A DNA stretch of 64,000 nt from an uncultured Bacteroides sp. (GCA_900544675.1 UQVZ01000014.1:1-64000), one strand, 5' to 3'. Positions 8,118 to 18,271 are shown, numbered from the stretch's first letter. Numbers and translations: made by a program. The notes: generated from the sequence alone by a model not told the origin.

Positions 8118-10841
8118 ATGAAAAAGACATCATTATTTATCGGATTCATTTTAACCTGCCTTATCGGCATGCCTTCGTTTGCAAAAGACTATACTTTATT
8201 TTCACCTGACAAGCAACTGAAAATAGAAGTGACAGACGGAAATAACCTATTAACATATTCTATATATCATAAAAATTCTCTTATACTTGTAAAAAATCAA
8301 ATAGGATTGGTAGGACTTGACAAGCCGCTTGCCGCCGGGAAGGCGATCAAAGTGACTTCCAAGAAGTCAAGGACTGTTGTTCAGGATATCACATCTCCTT
8401 TCTATCGCTTCAAGTCATTTCACACTGCATGCAATGAAATGAACTTGAAGCTGAAAGGTGACTATGGCGTTATCTTCCGTGCTTATAATGAAGGGGTGGC
8501 TTATCGGTTTTATACCACAGCCGGGAAAGACAAGGAAATCATCATTGCTGGTGAAACGGCAGAATTCAACTTCCCGGATAACTATACAGCATACCTTCCC
8601 TATACTACCAACGAAGAAAAGCCGATGGCGATGGCTTACCAGGCAACATACGAAGTGAAACCGCTGGCTGAAGCACGCAAGCAATTGGCTTTCCTGCCCG
8701 TAACGGTGGACTGCGGCAACGTAAAAGTGACGTTGCTGGAATCGGACCTGGAAGCTTATCCGGGCATGTTCGTAGAACCGACAGGAGCCAATGGGCTGAA
8801 GGGGGTCTTTGCTCCTTATCCTAAGAAAACCGATTATTATCCGTGGCGCAAACAATTATATGTGACCGAAACGGAAAATTACATTGCCAAAGTAAAAGGT
8901 ACGCGTGAATATCCTTGGCGCGTATTGGCTATCACCGAAAAAGATACAGAGATGCCGGTCAATAACCTGATTTATGCATTGGCTTCACCCAACCGTATCG
9001 GAGACTACAGTTGGGTAAAACCCGGAAAGGTGGCATGGGAATGGTGGAACGACTGGAACCTGAAAGGCGTGCCTTTCAGCACCGGCATCAATATGGACAC
9101 CTATAAATATTATATCGACTTTGCTTCCCGCAATGGCTTGGAGTATATCGTTATGGACGAAGGCTGGTACGACCCGAAGAGCGGGGATATGCTGACTACT
9201 ATCCCGGCTATCGACCTGCCCGAACTCGTTGCTTACGGAAAGAAGAAAGGGGTAGATATTGTTCTATGGACGGTTTTCAATGTACTGGACGACCAACTGG
9301 AAGCTGCTTGCAAAAAGTATTCAGAAATGGGTATCAAAGGTTTCAAGGTGGATTTTCTTGACCGGGATGACCAGACTGCAGTAGAGATGGCTTACCGCAT
9401 TGCCGAAAAGGCTGCCGAATATAAGCTGATACTCGATTACCACGGCATCTATAAACCAACCGGCATGAACCGTACTTATCCCAACATCGTGAATTATGAA
9501 AGCGTGTTCGGCATGGAAGAAGCCAAATGGAGCGATGTGGAAAAGAATATGCCGCTGTATGACGTGACCTTCCCTTACATCCGTATGATGGCAGGATATG
9601 TAGATTATACGCCGGGAGCGATGCGCAACGCTACGAAACGCGACTTCAAACCGATGTATTATACCCCGCAAAGCATGGGAACACGTGCCCATCAGTTGGC
9701 TGCCTACATTGTTTATGATTCACCGTTTACCATGCTTTGTGACGCACCGACCAACTACATGGAGGAACAGGAATGCACCGATTTCATCGCTTCACTTCCG
9801 GTAGAAACAGATTCGACCATGGTATTGGCAGGCGAATTGGGCAAATACATTGTGACGGCACGTAAGAAAGACATCAACTGGTATGTCGGCGGCATGACCA
9901 ATTGGGACGAACGTGACTTGATTGTCGACTTCTCTTTCTTAGGCGAAGGCGAAACTTACGCATGCACCCTAATGGCAGACGGAATCAACGCTTCGAAACA
10001 AGCCGAAGACTATACCTGCAAGCAAATGGAAGTGACACGCGATACCCGCATGAACCTGCATCTGGCATCGGGAGGAGGGTTTGCCATGAAACTAGAGTTG
10101 CGTCCGCAGCAGGGCGCTGTGACCGGTATACCCGAAGGCAAACAAATACCGGATTTTTATAAGAAATACATTGAAACGGAAGGACTGTATGTCACCTCAT
10201 CGGAACGTGTCAGCGACAAAGCCTTGCTGAAAGCCTGCGACATCATCAGCCTGATGCTGGTAAAACGTCCCGATATCAAGGCACACATGGTGAAAGAAGG
10301 TTGCCACGTAATGGTTATCGGCAAGGATGAAGAGACATGCGACCTGCCCGAGTTCGCCCATATCTGCAACAGTGAAGACAGCATCAACTACTGGAATAAA
10401 CGTGCACGCGGCTTTGGCGGCGCACCCGAAGACACTTACTCATCCAGTTGCGGAGAAGAAAACCTGCTTGCCTTGCCTCAAGACAAATACGTAGGCGAAA
10501 ACATCTTGGTACATGAATTTGCCCACCTCATTCACACCATCGGCATCGTAGGAGTAGAACCCGAATTCAACGACCGCCTGGAAGCTCTTCGCCAGAATGC
10601 CATCCAGAAAGGATTATGGAAAGACACATACGCCGTCAGCAACAAAGAAGAATACTTTGCCGAATGCACCCAGTCGTTCTTTAACTGCAACCGTTACGCG
10701 AAAGAGGCGAACGGGGTACACAACCAGGTGAACAACCGCACCAAGCTGAAAGCCTACGACCCAGATATGTATAACTTACTGAAAGAATATTTTTACGAAA
10801 TAGACCTGCCTTTATACAACAACTGTAAAGAAGGATACTAA
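8118..10841 (+). CDS. GH97 glycosidase (retaining, alpha-galactosidase type) fused to a metallopeptidase-like domain
   Basis: This secreted 907-residue protein has a signal peptide ending near SFA-KDY (~22). Residues ~23-660 are a GH97 enzyme: N-terminal beta-sandwich, (beta/alpha)8 barrel and C-terminal beta domain. KVDFLDRDD places Asp412 where retaining GH97 alpha-galactosidases have their nucleophile (inverting SusB-type members have Gly), and Glu461 in NYESVFG is the likely acid/base. GH97 proteins are usually ~650-740 residues. This one has an extra C-terminal domain (~680-907) with HEFAH (799-803) and a downstream NKEEYFAE (842-849), the ligand pattern of a secreted zinc metallopeptidase. 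The fusion suggests one protein that removes sugar and cuts or binds the polypeptide. Substrate specificity is inferred. Confidence 0.88.
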   Translation: MKKTSLFIGFILTCLIGMPSFAKDYTLFSPDKQLKIEVTDGNNLLTYSIYHKNSLILVKNQIGLVGLDKPLAAGKAIKVTSKKSRTVVQDITSPFYRFKSFHTACNEMNLKLKGDYGVIFRAYNEGVAYRFYTTAGKDKEIIIAGETAEFNFPDNYTAYLPYTTNEEKPMAMAYQATYEVKPLAEARKQLAFLPVTVDCGNVKVTLLESDLEAYPGMFVEPTGANGLKGVFAPYPKKTDYYPWRKQLYVTETENYIAKVKGTREYPWRVLAITEKDTEMPVNNLIYALASPNRIGDYSWVKPGKVAWEWWNDWNLKGVPFSTGINMDTYKYYIDFASRNGLEYIVMDEGWYDPKSGDMLTTIPAIDLPELVAYGKKKGVDIVLWTVFNVLDDQLEAACKKYSEMGIKGFKVDFLDRDDQTAVEMAYRIAEKAAEYKLILDYHGIYKPTGMNRTYPNIVNYESVFGMEEAKWSDVEKNMPLYDVTFPYIRMMAGYVDYTPGAMRNATKRDFKPMYYTPQSMGTRAHQLAAYIVYDSPFTMLCDAPTNYMEEQECTDFIASLPVETDSTMVLAGELGKYIVTARKKDINWYVGGMTNWDERDLIVDFSFLGEGETYACTLMADGINASKQAEDYTCKQMEVTRDTRMNLHLASGGGFAMKLELRPQQGAVTGIPEGKQIPDFYKKYIETEGLYVTSSERVSDKALLKACDIISLMLVKRPDIKAHMVKEGCHVMVIGKDEETCDLPEFAHICNSEDSINYWNKRARGFGGAPEDTYSSSCGEENLLALPQDKYVGENILVHEFAHLIHTIGIVGVEPEFNDRLEALRQNAIQKGLWKDTYAVSNKEEYFAECTQSFFNCNRYAKEANGVHNQVNNRTKLKAYDPDMYNLLKEYFYEIDLPLYNNCKEGY

Positions 10842-10854
10842 AACATCCTAAAAC

Positions 10855-13269
10855 ATGAAAAAACTACTGTACACACTTTTGTTGACAACCGGTGCATTAG
10901 CTTCGTATGCACAAGATATGCAGTGGAATACACCGGGAGCCGGAAATCCGTTCATTCCGGGATATTTTGCCGACCCTACCGTAAAGAAATTCGGTGATAC
11001 CTATTATATATATGCTACTACCGATGGCAGCGGTGCCGGATTCGGTCCCTCACAGGTATGGAGCAGCAAAGATTTCGAAAACTGGACCATCATGCCTATG
11101 AACTGGCCCGACAGTCACTGGATATGGGCACCTGACGTCATGCAACATACCGACGGTACTTACCGTCTGTTCTACTGTCAGCCTTGCAACATTTATGAAG
11201 GCATAGGAAATACTCCGCGCGGTCCCTGGAAAAATATCTTGGGCGAAAGCGAAGCGGTACTGGTTCCCGACCGTTTTGTAAAAAATGCCATCACACTGGA
11301 CGGACAAACATTCGTGGATGATGACGGTTCGGTCTATCTGTATTGGGGTACATGGGGCATTTACAAAGGTTTCGGTTGTGGCGCGGGAAAAATGACGCCC
11401 GACCTGAAAGGGTTCAGCGAGACTCGCCTGATACCGAATACAGAAGTGACAGATTTCTTCGAAGCTCCCTTTGTACTGAAAAAAGATGGTATCTATTATT
11501 TCATGTACTCATCTGATTCCTGTCACGACAGCACGTATCACGTGCAATATGCAACAGCGACAAGTCCGTTGGGTCCCTATACTTATAAAGGAACTATCCT
11601 CAAGACTTCTGCCGATGGTACCGTACATGGTCCTGGCCATCACAGTATCCTGAAAGAAGGCAATGACTACTACATTGTTTATCACCGTCATGACAATCCG
11701 CATTCTACACGCGGTTTCCACCGTCAGCTTTGCATCGATAAACTGACGTTCAATGCAGATGGCAGCATCCAGCCGATTGAAGGGACACATAGCGGCATCG
11801 GACGGTTAGGAAAAAATGTATTGACTTCGAAGAATCTGGCATACCGCAAACCGGTACGTGCCTCTTCGTATTACGATAACTATTTCTTGCCGGAATATGC
11901 CGTAGACGACAACAACGGCACGCTGTGGCGTCCGCGCACAATGGGGCAGGAATGGATAGAAATCGACCTCCAGAAAGAAGAAACCATTAAAACAGTCTGG
12001 ACCCAGTTCGAATATGGTACGTCGTATTACCAATACCTCATCGAAACTTCTACCGACGGCAAACATTGGCAGACATTTGCCGACAAACGTACGAATTACC
12101 TGGCTGGCAGTCCGATGGTGGATTTCGGTCATGTAAAAGCACGTTATGTCCGACTGACTACCACTGGTACTCAGAAAAATGGTTTCGCCGGAGCGTTGTG
12201 GAACATCAAAGTGTTCAGCAACTACGAAACAGCTTCTCCCCAACTGTGGATGGGGCTTTCAGGCGAAGACTGGGACGGTACTGTCTGGAGAAATGATGGT
12301 GGTATGTTGGGAGGAAGCTTTCAGTTGAAAGCCGGACAGGCTATCCGTCAACGCCTGGACGGACAGGAAGCCATCGTATTGGCTCCCGGCAGTGTATTGG
12401 AATATACTTCACCCGTATTGACAACCGCACAAACTCATACGGCTACCGTCTGGGTATATAAGAATAAGGAATGGACTTCGGAAAACGCCGACCGTTTCCT
12501 GACAGATGGAGGCATTCGTATCGAAGCGGGAACAGAACCGCTTATACTGACCAACTTCCGTTACTACAACTGGCAGCAGGAAGAAGCTGAGAAACAGTAT
12601 GACGCTACTACCGGACTGACACGCATTGAGCCTTCCGACCGTCACAAACGGGGATTGGTCGTAGCGCTGTCTGCCGACGATTATACAGTCGGCGACACCG
12701 TTTCTTATATGCCCAATAAAGGAATGGAAGGTTGGTTTGAAGCACAGGAAGCTCCGGTCATTGTAGACGAGATACAAGGCAAGAAGGCATTCCGTTTCGA
12801 CAACAAGCAATATTTCCGATCCAGTTTCCCACTGCCTGCCACCTTGCGCGACAATGCTCCATATGCGTTAGAAGCCTGGTTGCTGAATCCGGAAATGGAA
12901 GAAAACGAATGCATAGCCGACTTTACCAGCAGCCATGATGAATTGGAAAAAATCATGCTGGTAAACGGTACCGAACCCCGATGCGGCATGCTGAACCACT
13001 ACGGCTGGTATGAAGACGTAGGCTATAAAGATGCCGCGACACTGGCGGGTAAATGGTTGCATATATATGTAGAATTTGATGGAAGAACCGAAAAAGTATA
13101 TATCAACGGACAACTTATCAGCAATAAGGACATCCAGCTTTTGATAAAACCGATACAATTTGTAACTTTGGGACGAAATGCGGAAAACGCATGGCCATTC
13201 AGCGGTTACCTGCACTCCCTGAAGTTATGGGACGAATGGATTCCGATAGAGAAAGCACAACGTCCTTAA
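10855..13269 (+). CDS. Secreted GH43 glycosidase with discoidin and LamG-like domains
   Basis: This 804-residue protein has a cleaved signal peptide (LASYAQ, ~20). Residues ~27-320 form a five-bladed GH43 propeller with the expected acidic triad: Asp40 in FADPTVKKFG, Asp94 in WAPDVM and Glu203 in FFEAPFV. Next comes an F5/8-type C (CBM32-like) domain (~330-460), a linking beta domain, and a C-terminal concanavalin/LamG-like domain (~640-800, WLHIYVEFDGRTEKVYING). GH43 members are alpha-L-arabinofuranosidases, beta-xylosidases or beta-galactofuranosidases; the subfamily cannot be set by eye. It starts 13 bases after the GH97 gene and precedes GH127, so removal of terminal arabinose is the likeliest role. 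Confidence 0.9.
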   Translation: MKKLLYTLLLTTGALASYAQDMQWNTPGAGNPFIPGYFADPTVKKFGDTYYIYATTDGSGAGFGPSQVWSSKDFENWTIMPMNWPDSHWIWAPDVMQHTDGTYRLFYCQPCNIYEGIGNTPRGPWKNILGESEAVLVPDRFVKNAITLDGQTFVDDDGSVYLYWGTWGIYKGFGCGAGKMTPDLKGFSETRLIPNTEVTDFFEAPFVLKKDGIYYFMYSSDSCHDSTYHVQYATATSPLGPYTYKGTILKTSADGTVHGPGHHSILKEGNDYYIVYHRHDNPHSTRGFHRQLCIDKLTFNADGSIQPIEGTHSGIGRLGKNVLTSKNLAYRKPVRASSYYDNYFLPEYAVDDNNGTLWRPRTMGQEWIEIDLQKEETIKTVWTQFEYGTSYYQYLIETSTDGKHWQTFADKRTNYLAGSPMVDFGHVKARYVRLTTTGTQKNGFAGALWNIKVFSNYETASPQLWMGLSGEDWDGTVWRNDGGMLGGSFQLKAGQAIRQRLDGQEAIVLAPGSVLEYTSPVLTTAQTHTATVWVYKNKEWTSENADRFLTDGGIRIEAGTEPLILTNFRYYNWQQEEAEKQYDATTGLTRIEPSDRHKRGLVVALSADDYTVGDTVSYMPNKGMEGWFEAQEAPVIVDEIQGKKAFRFDNKQYFRSSFPLPATLRDNAPYALEAWLLNPEMEENECIADFTSSHDELEKIMLVNGTEPRCGMLNHYGWYEDVGYKDAATLAGKWLHIYVEFDGRTEKVYINGQLISNKDIQLLIKPIQFVTLGRNAENAWPFSGYLHSLKLWDEWIPIEKAQRP

Positions 13270-13305
13270 GACTAAGAGAATTATTGACTCAAACAAATAA
13301 TAACC

Positions 13306-15711
13306 ATGAAAAAACTAATGATTTCGGCGATGCTCTTCGCAATGGTAAGCGGAGGCGCATACGCACAAAAGCAGACAGCACACGGCTATCCCATTGACCC
13401 TGTCCCGTTTACTTCAGTGAAGATAACAGACTCGTTTTGGGGACAACGCTTGAAAGCGAGCCGTGAAGTGACCATCCCGCTTGCATTCAGTAAATGCGAA
13501 GAGACCGGACGGTACCGGAATTTCGAAATGGCAGCCCATCCCAGCGATACCATCAAGGTAGGCGGTTATTCTTTCGATGATACAGATGTTTACAAAACCA
13601 TTGAAGGAGCCAGTTATTTGCTTCAGACTTATCCTGACAAAAAACTGCAAAAATACATCGACAGCGTACTGACCATCGTAGCTGCAGCACAGGAACCCGA
13701 TGGCTACCTGTATACAGCCCGCACCATGAATCCCAAACATCCGCACGAATGGGCAGGAAGCAAACGTTGGGAAAAAGTGGAAGAACTGAGCCATGAGTTT
13801 TACAATTTAGGACACATGATTGAAGGTGCCATCGCACACTATCAGGCTACTGGCAAACGAAACTTCCTCGACATTGCCATCCGTTATGCCGACTGTGTAT
13901 GCCGTGAAATCGGTGACGGACCTAATCAGGTAGTACGGGTACCGGGACATCAGATTGCAGAAATGGCACTTGCCAAACTTTACTTGGTAACCGGTGACGA
14001 GAAATACCTGAAACAGGCTAAATTCTTCCTTGATAAACGTGGCTATACCTCACGCCGCGATGAATACAGCCAAGCTCATAAACCAGTCATCGAACAAGAC
14101 GAAGCTGTAGGTCATGCCGTACGTGCCACTTATATGTATTCAGGTATGGCAGATGTTGCCGCACTGACAGGAGATACTTCGTATGTACATGCCATCGACC
14201 GCATTTGGGATAATATTGTCGGCAAAAAGCTGTATATCACCGGTGGTATCGGAGCGACCAACAACGGGGAAGCTTTCGGTGCCAACTATGAATTGCCCAA
14301 TATGTCGGCTTATTGCGAAACTTGTGCAGCTATCGGTAATGTGTATGTCAATTACCGTCTCTTCCTGTTGCATGGCGATTCGAAATACTATGATGTATTG
14401 GAACGTACGCTCTATAACGGACTGATTTCGGGCGTATCGCTTGATGGCGGCAGCTTCTTCTATCCCAATCCGTTGGAGTCCATGGGACAACACCAACGCC
14501 AGCCTTGGTTTGGCTGCGCTTGCTGTCCGTCCAATATCTGCCGGTTCATTCCTTCATTGCCGGGATATGTCTATGCCGTAAAAGACCGCAATGTATATGT
14601 CAACCTCTTCATGTCGAACAACGCGACCCTGAAGGTGGACGGCAAGAAAGTAGAATTGACACAAACCACTTCTTATCCGTGGAACGGTGATATCACCATC
14701 GCTGTAGACCGCAACAGTGCCGGACAATTTGCCATGAAGGTACGTATACCGGGATGGGTACAGAATCAAGTGGTGCCAAGCGACCTGTATACGTATACCG
14801 ACGGATTGCGTCCGAAATACAGCGTGAAAGTAAATGGCGAAGAAGTGAATGCCGACCTGCAGCAAGGTTATTTCACCATCGACCGCAAATGGAAGAAAGG
14901 CGACAAGGTGGAAGTGCACTTCGATATGGAACCGCGTACCGTGAAAGCCAACAACAAGGTGGAAGCCGACCGTGGACGTATCGCTGTAGAAAGAGGTCCG
15001 ATTGTCTACTGTGCAGAATGGCCCGATAACGATTTCGATGTATTGAGCGTCCTGATGAACCGTAACCCAAGATTCGAAGTAGTCAGCAAACCCGATATGC
15101 TGTACGGAATCAATGAAATCAAGACTCAAGCCCAAACCTTGGAATACAGTGAAGACGGACGTCTCGTTGCCAAAGACCATACGCTGACCATGATTCCTTA
15201 TTATGCATGGGCACACCGTGGATCGGGCAATATGGCTGTATGGTTGCCCAACGAAGTGAGTGCAACCCGTCCGGTAGCTATCCCGACACTGGCATCGAAG
15301 AGTAAGATAGAAGCATCACACGAAGCTTCCTCTCTATCAGCTATCACAGATGGATTGGTTCCGAAAGACGAGAACGACCGTACCATCCCGTACTACCACT
15401 GGTGGCCTAAAGAAGGGACAACCGAATGGATTTCTTATGAATTCCCGGAAGAAATGAACGTATCCAGTTCTACGGTTTATTGGTACGACGATTCTCCTTG
15501 GGGCGGTTGCCGGGTACCGAAATCATGGGAAATCTACTACAAGGATGCAGCAGGAAAATGGATTCCAGTTCAGAACCTAAACGCCTACGGAATTCAAAAA
15601 GGAAATCCGAATACGGTAGACTTTGAACCGGTAAAGACCAAGGCTGTCAAACTGGAAGTCGTGTTACCAGAAAAGAATGCTTCCGGCATTTACGAATGGG
15701 AAGTAAAATAA
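13306..15711 (+). CDS. GH127-family (DUF1680) beta-L-arabinofuranosidase
   Basis: This secreted 801-residue enzyme has a signal peptide ending GGAYAQ (~21). The catalytic centre of GH127 is complete: Glu322 in NNGEAFG as acid/base, the zinc ligands Glu338 and Cys340 in YCETC, and Cys404-Ala-Cys406-Cys407 in the CACCPSN loop that supplies the nucleophilic cysteine. The first residues fall at the same numbers as in Bifidobacterium longum HypBA1, which releases beta-L-arabinofuranose from hydroxyproline-linked arabino-oligosaccharides. A C-terminal beta domain (~660-801) is extra. The related family GH146 shares this centre, so arabinan substrates remain possible. The gene lies 36 bases after GH43, apparently in the same operon. 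Confidence 0.9.
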   Translation: MKKLMISAMLFAMVSGGAYAQKQTAHGYPIDPVPFTSVKITDSFWGQRLKASREVTIPLAFSKCEETGRYRNFEMAAHPSDTIKVGGYSFDDTDVYKTIEGASYLLQTYPDKKLQKYIDSVLTIVAAAQEPDGYLYTARTMNPKHPHEWAGSKRWEKVEELSHEFYNLGHMIEGAIAHYQATGKRNFLDIAIRYADCVCREIGDGPNQVVRVPGHQIAEMALAKLYLVTGDEKYLKQAKFFLDKRGYTSRRDEYSQAHKPVIEQDEAVGHAVRATYMYSGMADVAALTGDTSYVHAIDRIWDNIVGKKLYITGGIGATNNGEAFGANYELPNMSAYCETCAAIGNVYVNYRLFLLHGDSKYYDVLERTLYNGLISGVSLDGGSFFYPNPLESMGQHQRQPWFGCACCPSNICRFIPSLPGYVYAVKDRNVYVNLFMSNNATLKVDGKKVELTQTTSYPWNGDITIAVDRNSAGQFAMKVRIPGWVQNQVVPSDLYTYTDGLRPKYSVKVNGEEVNADLQQGYFTIDRKWKKGDKVEVHFDMEPRTVKANNKVEADRGRIAVERGPIVYCAEWPDNDFDVLSVLMNRNPRFEVVSKPDMLYGINEIKTQAQTLEYSEDGRLVAKDHTLTMIPYYAWAHRGSGNMAVWLPNEVSATRPVAIPTLASKSKIEASHEASSLSAITDGLVPKDENDRTIPYYHWWPKEGTTEWISYEFPEEMNVSSSTVYWYDDSPWGGCRVPKSWEIYYKDAAGKWIPVQNLNAYGIQKGNPNTVDFEPVKTKAVKLEVVLPEKNASGIYEWEVK

Positions 15712-15760
15712 ATTCTATCAGGAGTTAAAGAAGCCTGAGATTGCATCCTTGAACACGGAA

Positions 15761-15850
15761 AAAATGAAGAATGAAGAACGAAGAATGAAGAATCACTCAT
15801 TTAATTATCAATTCTTCATTCTTAATTCTTCGTTCTTCATTTTTCATTTT
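15761..15850. repeat. GAAGAAT-type inverted repeat (long hairpin)
   Basis: The left arm (15761-15793), made of tandem GAAGAAT/GAAGAAC units, is complementary to the right arm (15811-15850) over 33 bases with one mismatch and one 7-base bulge, around a 17-base loop. Such heptamer-built hairpins are scattered between genes in Bacteroides genomes. It separates GH127 from the peptidase gene. The open frame running through it is a product of the repeat, not coding sequence. Confidence 0.75.
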
Positions 15851-15904
15851 ACAATCTTGGCTTCTTTTACTCCTTTTATTATATATAACCAATACAAAAA
15901 ACAA

Positions 15905-18151
15905 ATGAAACGTTCTATTTTAACTGGTGCTGCACTCCTGATAGGTTGTGCGGCATGGGCGCAAGGCACATTGGAAGATTACAATCGCGCATACGGATTG
16001 CGGGAGAAATTCAGTTCGAAACAGGTGTACTACAGCAACGTAGTGCCGCAATGGGTAGATGGTACCGACAACTTCTGGTACACACGTTATACCCCTGAAG
16101 GTACAGTTTATGTGAAAGTAGACGCAGGTGATAAAGAACGCACTCCATTGTTCGACCAAAACAAATTGTCTGAAGCTCTTGCTGCCAGCACTGGTAAGGA
16201 AATCAATCCGATACAGCTTCCTATCCGCCAATGCCGTGTATCCCAGGGTATGGATACCTTGCGCTTTGTCTACGAAGGAAAGTTCTGGTGCTTCGATATT
16301 ACCCGTAACCGACTGACCGATGAAGGCGCCATACCTGCTCCGGGCCCGCAACGTCACTGGATGGAAAGAGACGATGAAAAGACAGGAGCACCCGTCACTT
16401 CGCCCGACGGCAACTATGTGGCTTTCATCAAAAACGATAATGTCTGCATACGCAATGTAGCTACCGGCGAAGAAAAACAGTTGAGTCAGGACGGTACGAT
16501 GGCAAATTACTATTCTTCGTACATCTATTGGTCACCCGACTCTAAATATGTAGCTGCCTGCCGCATCCGTCCTACAGAGAAACGCTATGTTTATTACGTA
16601 GAATCGTCGCCTGCAGACCAATTGCAGCCCAAATTGCACAAACAGGAATATGCCAAGCCGGGCGATGAGCTGCCGTTCAAGGTACCGTGCATCTTCGGAG
16701 TAGAAAACGGCAAACGCCTGATTCCTTCTACCGAACTCTTCAGCCAGCAATATGAATTGTATGGTCCGATATGGAACAAGGACAGCAAAGGCATTACTTT
16801 CGAATATAACGAACGCGGCCACAAAGTCTATCGGGTACTCGAAATGTCAGTGACTGATGGCAGTGTCCGTCCGCTTATCGAAGAAAAAGAAGAAAAGTAT
16901 GTCAATTACCCGCGCATATACCGTTATTACCTGGAAGACGGCAAACGCATCATCTGGTCGAGCGAACGGGATAATTACAATCACCTGTATCTGTACGACC
17001 GCGTTACTGCCAGCCCCATCAACCAGATTACCAAAGGTGAATGGTATGTACGCGAAGTGCAATACGTCGACGAAGCCAACCAACAGATTTATTTCTCTGC
17101 CAACGGTGTGAACAAAGACGAAGACCCCTACCTGATACATTATTACCGCATCGGATTCGACGGCAAAGGCATGAAAGAGCTGACTCCCGAAGAAGGCATG
17201 CACAAGGCGTGGTATTCGTCCGACTATAAATACCTGGTAGATGTGTATTCGAAAGTCGATCAGGCTCCGGTAGCCGTACTCCGCAATGCTTCCAACGGCA
17301 AAGTGGTCATGGAACTGGAAAAGGCGGATATCTCCAAGCTGGTGGAAAAAGGCTGGAAAGCGCCCGAAGTGTTTGCAGCTAAAGGACGTGACGGCAAGAC
17401 AGATATGTGGGGGCTTATCTACCGCCCGACTAACTTCGACCCGTCGAAGAAATATCCGGTCATTGAGTATATCTATTCCGGTCCGGGCGACCAATATGTA
17501 CCGAAAACCTTCTCGCCTTACAACGGTTATATGTCTGCCATTGCCGAACTGGGCTTCATTGTCATCCAGGTAGACGGTATGACGACTTCGTTCCGCTCGA
17601 AAGAGTTTGAAGAAGTCTGCTACAAGAACCTGAAAGATTCCGGACTGGCAGACCACATTGCCTGGCTGAAGGTCGCCGCGCAGAAATATCCGTATATGGA
17701 CCTCGACCGGGTAGGTATCTTCGGTTGCTCGGCTGGCGGACAGGAAGCCATGAATGCCGTACTGATGCATCCTGAATTTTATAAAGCCGCCTACTCGGCT
17801 TGCGGATGCCACGACAACCGTATGGATAAAATCTGGTGGAACGAGTTGTGGATGGGTTACCCGATAGACGATTCATACAAAGCCTGCTCGAATGTGGAAA
17901 ATGCCCACCTGCTGACACGTCCGTTGATGTTGGTAGTAGGCGAGCTGGATGACAACGTAGACCCTGCCTCCACCATGCAGGTAGTCAATGCCCTCATCAA
18001 GGCTAACAAAGATTTCGAACTGGTAGTCATCCCAGGCGCGCACCACACCATGGGCGAAGCCTTCGGCGACCACAAGCGTTACGATTTCTTCGTACGCCAC
18101 CTGATGGGAGTCACTCCTCCGGCATGGAGTGAAGTGAACGACGGCAAGTAA
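15905..18151 (+). CDS. S9 family prolyl/dipeptidyl peptidase (DPP4-like)
   Basis: Translation most likely starts at 15905 (MKRSILTGAALLIGCAAWAQ, a signal peptide), giving 748 residues. The frame is open 52 codons further upstream, but that part translates the repeat hairpin. Residues ~60-470 are the N-terminal beta-propeller of S9B peptidases and ~500-748 the alpha/beta hydrolase. The catalytic triad is visible: Ser609 in GCSAGG, Asp682/683 in GELDDNVDP, His713/714 in PGAHHTMGE. These enzymes act in the periplasm and release X-Pro or X-Ala dipeptides from peptide N-termini. The position at the end of a glycan locus suggests it finishes proline-rich peptides from a glycoprotein. A general housekeeping role is the alternative. 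Confidence 0.92.
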   Translation: MKRSILTGAALLIGCAAWAQGTLEDYNRAYGLREKFSSKQVYYSNVVPQWVDGTDNFWYTRYTPEGTVYVKVDAGDKERTPLFDQNKLSEALAASTGKEINPIQLPIRQCRVSQGMDTLRFVYEGKFWCFDITRNRLTDEGAIPAPGPQRHWMERDDEKTGAPVTSPDGNYVAFIKNDNVCIRNVATGEEKQLSQDGTMANYYSSYIYWSPDSKYVAACRIRPTEKRYVYYVESSPADQLQPKLHKQEYAKPGDELPFKVPCIFGVENGKRLIPSTELFSQQYELYGPIWNKDSKGITFEYNERGHKVYRVLEMSVTDGSVRPLIEEKEEKYVNYPRIYRYYLEDGKRIIWSSERDNYNHLYLYDRVTASPINQITKGEWYVREVQYVDEANQQIYFSANGVNKDEDPYLIHYYRIGFDGKGMKELTPEEGMHKAWYSSDYKYLVDVYSKVDQAPVAVLRNASNGKVVMELEKADISKLVEKGWKAPEVFAAKGRDGKTDMWGLIYRPTNFDPSKKYPVIEYIYSGPGDQYVPKTFSPYNGYMSAIAELGFIVIQVDGMTTSFRSKEFEEVCYKNLKDSGLADHIAWLKVAAQKYPYMDLDRVGIFGCSAGGQEAMNAVLMHPEFYKAAYSACGCHDNRMDKIWWNELWMGYPIDDSYKACSNVENAHLLTRPLMLVVGELDDNVDPASTMQVVNALIKANKDFELVVIPGAHHTMGEAFGDHKRYDFFVRHLMGVTPPAWSEVNDGK

Positions 18152-18177
18152 TCGTTTCTACCCAATACAAAATTAAA

Positions 18178-18219
18178 ACAGCATTTCTCCCTATTTCAAG
18201 CGGAGAGATGCTGTTTTTC
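18178..18219 (+). terminator. Rho-independent terminator of the glycan locus
   Basis: ACAGCATTTCTCC (18178-18190) pairs with GGAGAGATGCTGT (18202-18214) with one G-U pair, followed by TTTTT. It separates the peptidase gene from the convergent lrgB. Confidence 0.85.
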
Positions 18220-18271
18220 TATAACTTAAAAAAGAAACTTGCATGTAATCATTACCGAACTTTTTTATCGG

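Noticed and set aside
15749..15904. N-terminal extension of the S9 peptidase
   Set aside because: It translates the GAAGAAT hairpin. A normal signal peptide starts at 15905.
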